Assembly: GCA_947627385.1 (NCBI GenBank)
Contig: CANQVV010000006.1
Location: 1-35,448 of the forward strand
Reading direction: 5' to 3'
Length of the DNA: 35,448 bases
Origin: an uncultured Bacilli bacterium
Lineage (GTDB): Bacteria; Bacillota_I; Bacilli_A; RF39; UBA660
A program made the translations under genes and the position numbers. Positions 1-7,256 of the stretch are shown piece after piece. The notes under the pieces were generated by a model that worked only from the letters and a program-made list of their open reading frames with translations, was not told the DNA's origin and made no database searches. Position 1 is the stretch's first letter; the number at the start of each line of letters is the position of its first letter.

Positions 1-96
1 ATAGCCATTAATATGTTAAAAGACAACATACCATTAGAAACAATAATGAAATATACATCATTAAGTGAAAAAGAAATCTTAAAATTAAAAAAATAG
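1..96 (+). CDS. C-terminal end of an Rpn-family (PD-(D/E)XK nuclease 'transposase') protein, cut by the window edge
   Basis: The frame is open from base 1 to a TAG at 94-96 and encodes a 31-residue tail ending SLSEKEILKLKK. This is the typical C-terminal signature of Rpn/PD-(D/E)XK nuclease transposase-family proteins, a short helix pair with a 'T.LS.EEI.KL' motif. The same tail recurs almost word for word in the fragment ending at 511, so two related copies stood side by side. Whether the upstream part is intact cannot be seen. Rpn proteins are recombination-promoting DNA endonucleases; that role is family knowledge. Family assignment is moderately sure because only the tail is visible. Confidence 0.5.
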   Translation: MAINMLKDNIPLETIMKYTSLSEKEILKLKK

Positions 97-120
97 TTAA
101 ATTGTTAACAATACTATGAA

Positions 121-180
121 AATATAAAAAGGCCTATAAATTTAAATAATCCAAAAACGACATTTTTATATTGCTTTAAC
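121..180. repeat. Palindromic repeat containing CGACATTTTTATATTGC
   Basis: AATATAAAAA at 121-130 is an exact inverted match of TTTTTATATT at 163-172. The right arm lies in the sequence ACGACATTTTTATATTGC followed by TTTAACA. The same core (ACATTTTTATATTGCC then TTTAACA) recurs at 34908-34930, and as its reverse complement inside 35289-35303, both beside another Rpn fragment. It sits directly upstream of the Rpn remnant at 180-511. It may be a small palindromic mobile or REP-like unit, or an element-end remnant. Confidence 0.5.
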
Positions 181-511
181 ATTTATTAATATTGTTAGAT
201 GCTAATAAAGAAGAGATATTAGAGTTAAGTAAAAAGGATAAGATAATAAAGGAGTGTAGTGAAAAATGTATATGTTAAATAAAGATGGAGTATTAATAAA
301 TACTATAAGTTATGAAGAAGATCAAGAGAAGATACATAGATCAAGAGAAAGTCGAGCAAGAAAAGAAGGAGAAATTTCAGGTTTAGCCAAAGGAGAAAAT
401 AAAGCGGCCAAAAAAATAGCGAAGAAATTGTTACAAATGAATATGAAAATTGAAGATATATCTGAAATAACTTCACTATCTGAAAAAGAGATTTTAAAAT
501 TAAAAAAGTAG
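180..511 (+). pseudogene. Frameshifted middle and C-terminal remnant of an Rpn-family nuclease/transposase
   Basis: Two overlapping frames carry one protein. From 180 the frame reads ...LLDANKEEILELSKKD then KIIKECSEK. At about 262-268 a run of five A is one base short. The protein continues in the next frame as MYMLNKDG...YEEDQEKIHRSRE, then RKEGEISGLAKGENKAAKKI, and ends in SLSEKEILKLKK. The N-terminal nuclease domain is absent: upstream there is an in-frame stop at 177-179 and the palindromic repeat. The 81-aa ORF of the track is only the last piece, and its ATG is an internal Met. The ending nearly duplicates the one at 1-96, suggesting tandem copies or a duplication followed by decay. 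Confidence 0.6.
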
Positions 512-517
512 TTAAAT

Positions 518-550
518 AAAAGATAATTTGTAAACCATATTATCTTTTTT
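518..550 (+). terminator. Rho-independent terminator after the Rpn remnant
   Basis: Stem AAAAGATAAT (518-527) pairs exactly with ATTATCTTTT (539-548). The T-run TTTTTT follows the arm. It separates the Rpn remnant from the sortase/capsule operon. Confidence 0.75.
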
Positions 551-582
551 ATTAGCTATGTCAATATATCAGGTATTTATGG

Positions 583-611
583 TTGATTATAAAAAAAATA
601 TATTGTATAAT
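583..611 (+). promoter_or_regulatory. Sigma-A promoter of the sortase/capsule-control operon
   Basis: TTGATT (583-588), a 17-nt spacer and TATAAT (606-611). The first gene starts at 633 behind AGGAGGAGAAAG. No other clear promoter or terminator is seen before 6294, so the seven genes from 633 to 6309 are probably one transcript. Confidence 0.75.
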
Positions 612-632
612 TTTTTCTAGGAGGAGAAAGAT

Positions 633-1166
633 ATGAAAAAATTATTATATGTATTAATAATGATGTTGGGGTTGTTTATAGGTTTTAGAAATGTTGAAGC
701 AGGAACAAAAGATGATTTAAAAAAGAAATTGAATGAAACTTATGATATTAATGGAGAAAAATATACTATTCCAGAAAATATTAAGGTAACATTAAATAGA
801 TATCTTGATGAATATAAATTATCTTCAAAAGATATCGATTACATTTTAAGTAAAATTGATGTAGCAGTAAAAAAACTACATGATTCTGGAATTACGGATT
901 TAGAAAATTTAGATAAAAGTACTAAAAATGAATTAAAAGAAGTTGTCGAAGATGTATCTGCTAATACATCAGTAGAAGCTACTGTAAAAAATGGTAATAT
1001 TGTTATATATAAACCAGATAAAACAGGCGTATTTGCTGAAATAAGTAATCCTGTAAAACAAACTGATTTTGATTCAAATTATAATACAGTTATTGTAGGA
1101 ATTTCCGTTATAATTACATTAGTTGGAACTGCTTTAATATCTAAAAAAGTTAGAAATTGTGAATAA
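633..1166 (+). CDS. Secreted, C-terminally anchored small protein, probable partner of the adjacent sortase
   Basis: A 177-aa protein with an N-terminal signal peptide (KKLLYVLIMMLGLFIGF, cleavage plausible after NVEA), a mostly helical charged region at about 25-125, and a C-terminal hydrophobic helix (TVIVGISVIITLVGTALI) followed by KKVRN. That tripartite end looks like a sortase cell-wall sorting signal, but no LPXTG is present. The residues in the expected place are NPVKQTD, which loosely recall the NPxTN type of class B substrates. The start is fixed by AGGAGGAGAAAG seven nt upstream. The sortase gene overlaps its last codons, which supports a functional pair. I do not recognise the protein family. 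Sortase substrate is inference; a plain membrane protein is the alternative. Confidence 0.75.
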   Translation: MKKLLYVLIMMLGLFIGFRNVEAGTKDDLKKKLNETYDINGEKYTIPENIKVTLNRYLDEYKLSSKDIDYILSKIDVAVKKLHDSGITDLENLDKSTKNELKEVVEDVSANTSVEATVKNGNIVIYKPDKTGVFAEISNPVKQTDFDSNYNTVIVGISVIITLVGTALISKKVRNCE

Positions 1167-1785
1167 AAACATTATAAAAGAAATTTTTACCAGTGTAGGA
1201 ATTTCTTTTTTCTTTTTAGCAATATTTATACTAATAATTTATGGCGGATTTAATAAAAAGATTGAATATTATTCTTCTTTAATAAATACAGTAGCAGTAA
1301 ATGGTTATGATGATATAAATAAATTTGAATATGATTATGAGACTCAAAAAATAGTTAATTATCCTGATTATGGTAAAAAATATGGTAATTTAAAAATATC
1401 TAAAATAAATTTAAATCTTCCTATATATCATGGAGATTCTTTAAGTATTTTACGTAAAGGTGTAGGACATTATGCTGGATCTTATTTTCCAGGTGAAGGT
1501 GGCACAATTATTTTTGCTGCTCATAATACTGCTAATTTTTTTAGAAGAATTCAAGAACTTGAAGAAAATGATTTGATTTTAATAGAAACAGAATATGGTA
1601 CTTTTAAATATAAAGTAAATAATTATAAAGTTGTTAGTGAAAAAGATTTAGAGGCTTTTTCAATCCAAGATAAAAGAGAAATACTTATAATGTATACATG
1701 TTATCCAATTAATAGACAAGTTGTAGGAAGAAGAACTCAACGTTATGTTGTCTATGCTTATAGAATAAGTGATGAAGATGAATAA
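1159..1785 (+). CDS. Sortase, class D-type transpeptidase
   Basis: A 208-aa membrane-anchored sortase: N-terminal transmembrane helix at about 13-30, then the sortase barrel from about 75. Catalytic residues are visible: His122 in FAAHNT, Cys181 in YTCYP and Arg195 in RRTQRYVVYA. The TCYP and RYVVYA signatures and the short form fit class D/E-type sortases. Sortases cleave a sorting motif near the C terminus of exported proteins and join them to cell wall or other proteins. The start is GTG at 1159, overlapping the upstream stop by 8 nt, so translation is coupled to the putative substrate. Sortase identity is sure; the subclass is less so. Confidence 0.92.
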   Translation: MNKNIIKEIFTSVGISFFFLAIFILIIYGGFNKKIEYYSSLINTVAVNGYDDINKFEYDYETQKIVNYPDYGKKYGNLKISKINLNLPIYHGDSLSILRKGVGHYAGSYFPGEGGTIIFAAHNTANFFRRIQELEENDLILIETEYGTFKYKVNNYKVVSEKDLEAFSIQDKREILIMYTCYPINRQVVGRRTQRYVVYAYRISDEDE

Positions 1786-2587
1786 ATGGAAAATTATTTT
1801 AGATTATTTTTTAAAGTTTTTAACGGCTCTAATTTTAATTTTTTTAACGTTAATAATAATTTTTAAATTTACTATATTTAATAAAAATTATATAAAAAAT
1901 AATTTAAAAGAAAATAATTACTATGAAAAAGTTTATGATAGTATTAAAGAAAATATGGAAAATTATATAATTTCTTCCGGTTTTTCTGAAAATATACTAG
2001 ATAATATTTATACTAATAAAGATGTAGAAATAGCTATTAATAATTATATAGATATTATTTTTTCAAATAAAAAAGATAAAATTGATTTAAGTAAAATAGA
2101 GAATAAAATTAATAGTAATATTGATGAGTATATTAAAGATCAAGAAATTAAAATATTAGATAAAGATTCGATTACTTCCTTAGTAGATGATTTATTAAAA
2201 ATTTATACTAATGAAATAGAATTATATAATATGTTTGATAATTATATTAATTTATTTAGTAAATTACAAACTATATTAAATATAGCATTAATATGTTTAT
2301 TAATAATAACTATCATTTTAATTATTGTATTAATTAAATTAAAAATACAAAATCTAGGTATAATACCATTTACTAGTAGTTTAATGCTATTATATATAAG
2401 ATTTCTTATATATAATAATATAGATTATAAAAATATTTTAATAATTACTGATAATTTTTCTAACTGTTTAGTTCAAATTGTTACAAAAATTGTTGATTTA
2501 ATTTTAATTTGTGGTATTATATTAGGCGTTATGGGGTTAATAGCTATAATATTAGATTCTAGAAAAAAGAATAAAAAAAAGGAGTGA
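1772..2587 (+). CDS. Multi-pass membrane protein of unknown function
   Basis: About 270 aa. One N-terminal transmembrane helix (around 10-33) is followed by a roughly 120-residue polar, Asn/Lys/Asp-rich region that should lie outside. Then come three C-terminal hydrophobic helices (about 165-190, 196-216, 236-262) and a basic tail (RKKNKKKE). No motif I recognise. It overlaps the end of the sortase gene, and the BY-kinase gene begins five nt after its stop, so it belongs to the same operon. The start is uncertain: GTG 1769, ATG 1772 and ATG 1778 are in frame and none has a clear Shine-Dalgarno. A role in sortase or capsule assembly is inferred from position only. Confidence 0.75.
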   Translation: MKMNKWKIILDYFLKFLTALILIFLTLIIIFKFTIFNKNYIKNNLKENNYYEKVYDSIKENMENYIISSGFSENILDNIYTNKDVEIAINNYIDIIFSNKKDKIDLSKIENKINSNIDEYIKDQEIKILDKDSITSLVDDLLKIYTNEIELYNMFDNYINLFSKLQTILNIALICLLIITIILIIVLIKLKIQNLGIIPFTSSLMLLYIRFLIYNNIDYKNILIITDNFSNCLVQIVTKIVDLILICGIILGVMGLIAIILDSRKKNKKKE

Positions 2588-2591
2588 TTTT

Positions 2592-3968
2592 ATGGAAGAA
2601 ATTAATATTAATGATTTTTTTCAATATTTTAAAAAGAAAATATATATAATAGTTATTATATTAGCTGTTTTATTAGTGGCATTAAGTGTATATAATATAT
2701 TTTTTAAAGTACCTGTATATACTGCTAATACAACAATAATATTAGTAAAAAATGAAGAAAATCAAATTATTGATGGTACAACATCAAATACTATTAATCA
2801 AAGTGATTTAACTTTAAATCAAAATTTAGTTTCATCATATACTAAAATATTAAAGAGTCATTTAGTATTACAACAAGTAATTGATAAATTAAATTTACAT
2901 TATGAAGTTTCAGAACTTGAACAAGAAATTAATATAACATCAGTAGATGATACTGCTATATTAAATATTGCTATTACTGATGAAGATGCTGCTGATGCTA
3001 CTAATATAGCTAATACATTAGTTAAAGTATTTGAAAAGGAAGTTAGTAATATTTTTAATATAAACAATGTTACTGTTTTAGATGAAGCTGAACTTCCAGA
3101 GAATGTTTCTAATGATACTTTTGTAAGAGATGTTATATTAGTTATTTTAATATCTTGTTTTGGTGGTTTAGGTGTTATTTTTGTTATATATTATTTTGAT
3201 GATACATTAAGAAATGTAGAAGCAATTGAAGATGAAGTTGGACTACCATTAATTGCTAAAATCTATAAAAGTCCAGAAAATACAGATTTAGTTGTAGAAA
3301 AGAAACCAAAATCTGCAACTAGTGAAAGTATTAGAAATTTAAGAGCTAATTTACAATTTGCTTCGGTTGATAGTGCTTTAAAAGTTTTACTTATAACAAG
3401 TACAGTACCAAGTGAAGGTAAAAGTTTTGTTAGTGCTAATTTAGCTACATCTTTTGCCCAAGCTGGTAAAAAAGTATTATTAATAGATTGTGATTTAAGA
3501 AAAGGCCGTCAACATGAAATATTTAATATTATCAATAAAAAAGGTTTATCTAATCTATTAGTAGAAGATATAAAAAATTATGGTGATTTTATTCAAAAAA
3601 CAGAAATAAAAAAATTAGATGTTTTACCAAGAGGAGTAGTACCACCTAATCCAAGTGAACTATTAAGTTCTAAGAAAATTGAAAGTTTAATTACTAAACT
3701 TAGAAGTGTTTATGATATGGTTATCTTAGATGTAACTCCTAGTAATGGTTTATCTGATCCACTAATTTTATCCAAAGTTGCTGATGAGACATTAATTGTA
3801 ACATCACTAAATTATACAACTAAAAATGATTTAAAAACTGTTAAAAAAGAACTTGAAAATGTTAATGCTAATATAGCTGGATGTGTTGTTAATAATATTA
3901 AATTTAAAAAACATACATATGGCTATTATAGTTATGGTTATTATGGGAATGAAGAGGAAAAGAAATGA
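2592..3968 (+). CDS. Fused polysaccharide co-polymerase (Wzz) and BY-type tyrosine kinase
   Basis: A 458-aa fusion of the CapA/CpsC membrane adaptor and the CapB/CpsD kinase. The Wzz part has transmembrane helices at about 16-38 and 179-201 around an external loop. The cytoplasmic ATPase has Walker A (TVPSEGKS, about 271-278), Walker A' (VLLIDCDLRKG, about 295-305) and a Walker B-like VILDVTPSNG where the family usually has DTPP. The C terminus is a tyrosine cluster (YGYYSYGYY), the autophosphorylation tail. These proteins set chain length and activity of Wzy-dependent capsule synthesis. Most Gram-positives split the two parts into two genes; the fusion is the arrangement more usual in proteobacterial Wzc. 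The start is supported by AAAGGAGTGATTTT. It overlaps the phosphatase gene by 4 nt. Confidence 0.92.
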   Translation: MEEININDFFQYFKKKIYIIVIILAVLLVALSVYNIFFKVPVYTANTTIILVKNEENQIIDGTTSNTINQSDLTLNQNLVSSYTKILKSHLVLQQVIDKLNLHYEVSELEQEINITSVDDTAILNIAITDEDAADATNIANTLVKVFEKEVSNIFNINNVTVLDEAELPENVSNDTFVRDVILVILISCFGGLGVIFVIYYFDDTLRNVEAIEDEVGLPLIAKIYKSPENTDLVVEKKPKSATSESIRNLRANLQFASVDSALKVLLITSTVPSEGKSFVSANLATSFAQAGKKVLLIDCDLRKGRQHEIFNIINKKGLSNLLVEDIKNYGDFIQKTEIKKLDVLPRGVVPPNPSELLSSKKIESLITKLRSVYDMVILDVTPSNGLSDPLILSKVADETLIVTSLNYTTKNDLKTVKKELENVNANIAGCVVNNIKFKKHTYGYYSYGYYGNEEEKK

Positions 3969-4675
3969 TAGATATTCATTCCCATCTTCTTTATGGGGTA
4001 GATGATGGTGCTAAAACTATTGAAGAAAGTTTAACTATATTAAAAAATTTATCAGAAATAGGTTATAAAAAAATAATTTTAACACCGCATTATATTGATA
4101 ATACTAGATATAATAGTCCCAAAAGTGAAAATATAAAAAGATTAAATATTTTAAAAGATGAACTTAAAAAAAATAAAATAGATTTAGAAATTTATTTAGG
4201 TAATGAAATCTATATTGATGATAATATCGAAGAATTTTTAAAAAATAATTTAATTACTACTTTAAATGATTCTAATTATTTATTAATAGAACTTCCTATG
4301 AGTGGTGAATATGCTAATTATAAAGAAATATTAAATGATTTAATTAGAAAAGATTATAAGATTATTTTAGCTCATCCAGAAAGATATCTATCTTTTCAAA
4401 AAGATTTTCATAAAATAGAGGAATTAGAAGACTTAGGAGTATATTTTCAAAGTAATATGGAAAGTATATTAGGTAGGTATGGAAAAGGGGCTAAAAAGGC
4501 TTTTAAAAAGCTTTTAAAAGAACATAAAATTAATTATTTAGGTACTGATATTCATCATCATAAAGATGATTATCAAATATATTTAAAAGCTAAAAGTAAA
4601 ATTTTAAAATATATAAGTGAAGATGAATATCAAAAATTAGTTTCAGATAATGCTAGGAAAATAATTAACTCATAA
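3965..4675 (+). CDS. Mn-dependent PHP-type protein-tyrosine phosphatase (CpsB/CapC family)
   Basis: 236 aa, full length for the family. The N terminus MIDIHSHLLYGVDDGAKT carries the PHP metal-binding HxH and DDG motifs. Further ligands are TPHY (about residue 41), the LAHPERY block (about 137-143) and GTDIHHH (about 193-199). The enzyme dephosphorylates the tyrosine tail of the BY-kinase encoded directly upstream. Start ATGA overlaps the kinase stop, so the two are translationally coupled. The function rests on family knowledge plus this pairing. Confidence 0.93.
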   Translation: MIDIHSHLLYGVDDGAKTIEESLTILKNLSEIGYKKIILTPHYIDNTRYNSPKSENIKRLNILKDELKKNKIDLEIYLGNEIYIDDNIEEFLKNNLITTLNDSNYLLIELPMSGEYANYKEILNDLIRKDYKIILAHPERYLSFQKDFHKIEELEDLGVYFQSNMESILGRYGKGAKKAFKKLLKEHKINYLGTDIHHHKDDYQIYLKAKSKILKYISEDEYQKLVSDNARKIINS

Positions 4676-4692
4676 AAAGGAGGCATTATATT

Positions 4693-6111
4693 TTGAAAAA
4701 AGTATTAAGTAAAATATTAGCTATATTATTTTTTATATTATATCTAATATCTCTTTTTATATTTAGTTATTATATATTTAAATTAAATGTTTTGCCTTTA
4801 AAATATTTAATAATTGGTTATATAGTGTATGCTATAATATCTATTATTATCCTTATTCTTTATATAAAAAAACATAAGATTATTAGTTATATATTAATTG
4901 TTATAGTATCAATAATAGTTTTATTATTATCTATATATTTTAAAAATACATATAATTTTTTAAAAAATGTTCAATCTTCTAAATATGCTACGATTACTTA
5001 TCAAGTTATAACTTTAAAAAGTAATAATTATAATAGAATAGAAGATTTAAATAATAAAAAAATAGCATATTTAGAAGATAATAAAGATGATATTAAAAAT
5101 GCTTTAAATCAAAAGATTAATTATGAAGAAATAACTTCTAATGAATTTGGTCAATTACAAAATAATTTATATAATAGTGAAATAGATGGTATATGTATTG
5201 AAGATAGTTATTTAAAATTAATTCGTGAAGAAGTAGAAGATTTTGATGAAAAAACGAAATCTATTTATAGTTTTGATTTAAAAATTAAAGTATCTAATAA
5301 TGTTAGTGATAATGTAGAGATAACCAAAGATCCTTTTATTGTTTATATTAGTGGTATTGATCAATATGGTAAAGTATCATCAGTAAGGGGTAGAAGTGAT
5401 GTTAATATTTTAGTCGTAATTAATCCAATTACGCATCATATATTACTTGTTAATACTCCAAGAGATTATTATGTCCAACTATATGGTACAACTGGTATTA
5501 GAGATAAACTTACACATGCTGGTATTTATGGTATTGATAAAAGTGTTAAAACTCTTGAACAATTTTATGATATAAATATTAATAATTATTTAAGAGTTAA
5601 TTTTGATACTGTTATTAAAGTAGTAGATGTAATAGGTGGTATAGATATTTATTCAGATAAATCTTTTATTCCCCATACTAATAAAAGTGTTAGTGTTAAA
5701 AAAGGATGGAATCATTTTGATGGAGATGCAGCCTTAGCTTATTCAAGGGAAAGATATACTTATATTAATGGTGATAATCATCGTGGTCAAAATCAACAAC
5801 AAGTAATAACAGCTATTATTAATAAAGTAAGTAAATCTAGTGTTTTAATTAGTAAATATAATGATATATTAAATACTTTAAATGGTTCATTTCAAACAGA
5901 TATTAAAACAGAAGATATAACGGCATTTATTAAATATCAACTAACGAGTATGCCAACATGGCAAATAGAAAGCATTCAAGTTACAGGTTTTGATAGTAGA
6001 AATTATACTTATAGTATGGGCAGTAATTGGTTACTTTATGTTATGGAACCTAATGAAAAAAGTGTCAATAATGCCAAAGAAAAAATTAATAATATTTTAA
6101 GTGAAAGATAA
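4693..6111 (+). CDS. LytR-CpsA-Psr (LCP) family glycopolymer ligase
   Basis: 472 aa. Three hydrophobic helices in the first 83 residues (about 8-29, 36-58, 63-82), then an external domain. Residues about 95-200 form an accessory region that reads like half of a solute-binding protein (RIEDLNNKKIAYLEDN, then EIDGICIEDSY). The LCP domain covers about 215-400, with DVNILVV, TPRDYYV, DKLTHAG, IGGIDIYSD and YSRERYTYINGDNHRGQNQQ. Conserved Arg and Asp residues that bind the polyprenyl pyrophosphate are present. LCP enzymes transfer capsule or teichoic acid from the lipid carrier to peptidoglycan. The start is TTG behind AAGGAGG at 4678-4684. It follows the phosphatase by 17 nt. Confidence 0.92.
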   Translation: MKKVLSKILAILFFILYLISLFIFSYYIFKLNVLPLKYLIIGYIVYAIISIIILILYIKKHKIISYILIVIVSIIVLLLSIYFKNTYNFLKNVQSSKYATITYQVITLKSNNYNRIEDLNNKKIAYLEDNKDDIKNALNQKINYEEITSNEFGQLQNNLYNSEIDGICIEDSYLKLIREEVEDFDEKTKSIYSFDLKIKVSNNVSDNVEITKDPFIVYISGIDQYGKVSSVRGRSDVNILVVINPITHHILLVNTPRDYYVQLYGTTGIRDKLTHAGIYGIDKSVKTLEQFYDININNYLRVNFDTVIKVVDVIGGIDIYSDKSFIPHTNKSVSVKKGWNHFDGDAALAYSRERYTYINGDNHRGQNQQQVITAIINKVSKSSVLISKYNDILNTLNGSFQTDIKTEDITAFIKYQLTSMPTWQIESIQVTGFDSRNYTYSMGSNWLLYVMEPNEKSVNNAKEKINNILSER

Positions 6112-6141
6112 TATATTTTTATAAAAAGGGGGATATGTATT

Positions 6142-6309
6142 ATGAAATCTTTAAATTTAGTGAATACAAATAACAAAAAAAGAAAGTTAAAAAATAAAAT
6201 TTATAATAAACTACAAGAAGCAGAGTTAGAAATGGTTAATACTTCTAAAAGGTATTCTAAAAAAGAAATTTTAGATAGTCTTAATCAAATCTTAAAAGAA
6301 AAGAATTAG
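6142..6309 (+). CDS. Small hypothetical protein (55 aa)
   Basis: Too short for the ORF track. ATG at 6142 has an AAGGGGG ribosome site nine nt before it and follows the LCP gene by 30 nt. The product is strongly basic at first (NNKKRKLKNKIYNKL), then amphipathic helical (EAELEMVNTSKRYSKKEI) and ends LNQILKEKN. The second half resembles the helical tails of small RelB/ParD-like antitoxins, but no toxin partner is next to it, so I do not assign a function. Its stop codon lies inside a strong terminator stem, so it is the last gene of the operon. Confidence 0.6.
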   Translation: MKSLNLVNTNNKKRKLKNKIYNKLQEAELEMVNTSKRYSKKEILDSLNQILKEKN

Positions 6310-6342
6310 TTAAATGTAAATTATAACTAATTCTTTTCTTTT
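6294..6342 (+). terminator. Strong terminator closing the sortase/capsule-control operon
   Basis: A perfect 19-bp stem: AAAAGAAAAGAATTAGTTA (6294-6312) against its reverse complement at 6324-6342, with an 11-nt loop. The right arm itself supplies the pyrimidine/T-rich tract (TTCTTTTCTTTT). The left arm overlaps the end of the 55-aa ORF. Confidence 0.8.
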
Positions 6343-6384
6343 AAGATAATAAGTTGTATGTTAAACTATTAATAAGTGGTATAT

Positions 6385-6876
6385 ATGAATAATAAAAAAA
6401 TAAAAATAATTGTATCTTATATATTTGTTATATTATGGATGGTTGTTATATTTATGTTTTCTAGTGCAAATGGAGAATTATCAAGTAGTAATAGTACTGG
6501 TTTAATAAATAGTACAATATCAGTAATAGATAATACTTTGGTTAGTATACATATTAAAGAAAAACCATTAACTAAATTAGAAAAATTAGAATTAATTGAG
6601 ACATTAAATGTACCTATTCGTAAACTTGCTCATTTTACAGAATATTTAATTTTATGTTTATTATGGATTAATGCTTTAAATAAAAGTAATGTTAAACATA
6701 AATATTTATTAGCTATATTATTTAGTATTATATATGCTATAAGTGATGAATATCATCAAACATTTATAAGTGGTCGAAGTGGTCAATTACTAGATGTATT
6801 AATAGATTCTGGTGGCGTAATAACAGGTAGTATTATTAATAAATTATTAAATAAAATAAGAAAAAAGTGTAGGTAA
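6385..6876 (+). CDS. VanZ-family membrane protein (copy 1)
   Basis: 163 aa from ATG 6385, preceded by AAGTGG; the track start GTG 6376 adds only three residues. It has four hydrophobic segments and the VanZ-like signature: RKLAHFTEYLILCLL near the middle, then DEYHQTFISGRSGQ and LDVLIDSGG. VanZ-like proteins are small membrane proteins of unclear activity, named from the teicoplanin-resistance gene vanZ and often found beside envelope genes. A close paralogue lies at 20341-20823 and a decayed third copy at about 22458-22666. The family call is firm; the biochemical role is unknown. Confidence 0.85.
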   Translation: MNNKKIKIIVSYIFVILWMVVIFMFSSANGELSSSNSTGLINSTISVIDNTLVSIHIKEKPLTKLEKLELIETLNVPIRKLAHFTEYLILCLLWINALNKSNVKHKYLLAILFSIIYAISDEYHQTFISGRSGQLLDVLIDSGGVITGSIINKLLNKIRKKCR

Positions 6877-6889
6877 CTACATTTTTTTC
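6866..6889 (+). terminator. Terminator after VanZ copy 1
   Basis: A 7-bp stem AGTGTAG/CTACATT (one G-T pair) with loop GTAA and a run of T to 6888. The stop codon TAA lies in the loop. Confidence 0.65.
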
Positions 6890-6913
6890 TTATTTTAAAC
6901 CATAATAATAAAG

Positions 6914-6937
6914 AAAAAGTATTAATAATACTTTTTT
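6914..6937. terminator. Second hairpin with T-run, bidirectional terminator candidate
   Basis: AAAAAGTATT (6914-6923) pairs perfectly with AATACTTTTT (6927-6936), with a 3-nt loop and A/T tracts on both sides. It can terminate in either direction. It lies between the vanZ gene and the small membrane ORF. Confidence 0.55.
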
Positions 6938-6996
6938 CGACAAATTATTTATATACTTTAATATATAATAGTAAGCATTTATTCGAGGTGAATATT

Positions 6997-7131
6997 TTGA
7001 AAATTATTATTTATATTATATTAACATTAATATTACTATTTTTATTAACTTTTATGTATTGTGCATTAGTAATGGCTAGTAAATGTGATGAAGAAGATGA
7101 AAAAAAATTAATAAATAATATAATTGAATAA
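6997..7131 (+). CDS. Small single-pass membrane protein (44 aa)
   Basis: Not in the track because it starts with TTG. TTG 6997 follows GAGGTG (6985-6990) at six nt. The product is one long hydrophobic helix (IIIYIILTLILLFLLTFMYCALV) followed by an acidic/polar tail (KCDEEDEKK...). This layout is common for small integral membrane proteins of low-GC Gram-positives; I know no function for it. It stands alone between two terminators and the ATPase operator region. Confidence 0.6.
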   Translation: MKIIIYIILTLILLFLLTFMYCALVMASKCDEEDEKKLINNIIE

Positions 7132-7160
7132 TTATAAAAAATATTTAATTATATTATTTG

Positions 7161-7209
7161 TTTCCAAAACTTTGCACTTTTATGCACTTTTGGAAAAATA
7201 TTTCCAAAA
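7161..7209. promoter_or_regulatory. Palindromic operator-like array upstream of the DUF4143 ATPase
   Basis: TTTCCAAAA (7161-7169), its inverse TTTTGGAAA (7188-7196) and TTTCCAAAA again (7201-7209). The last two form a perfect 9+9 bp palindrome around AATA. Between the first two are two tandem TGCACTTTT-like units. The array ends directly before the -35 box at 7211, the position of a repressor site. Confidence 0.55.
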
Positions 7210-7210
7210 G

Positions 7211-7239
7211 TTGACTTTAAATAAAAAATAATATATAAT
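7211..7239 (+). promoter_or_regulatory. Sigma-A promoter of the DUF4143 ATPase gene
   Basis: TTGACT (7211-7216), 17-nt spacer, TATAAT (7234-7239). The gene starts 17 nt after the -10 box at ATG 7257. The palindromic array abuts the -35. Confidence 0.8.
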
Positions 7240-7256
7240 TGTAATTGGTGATAGAA

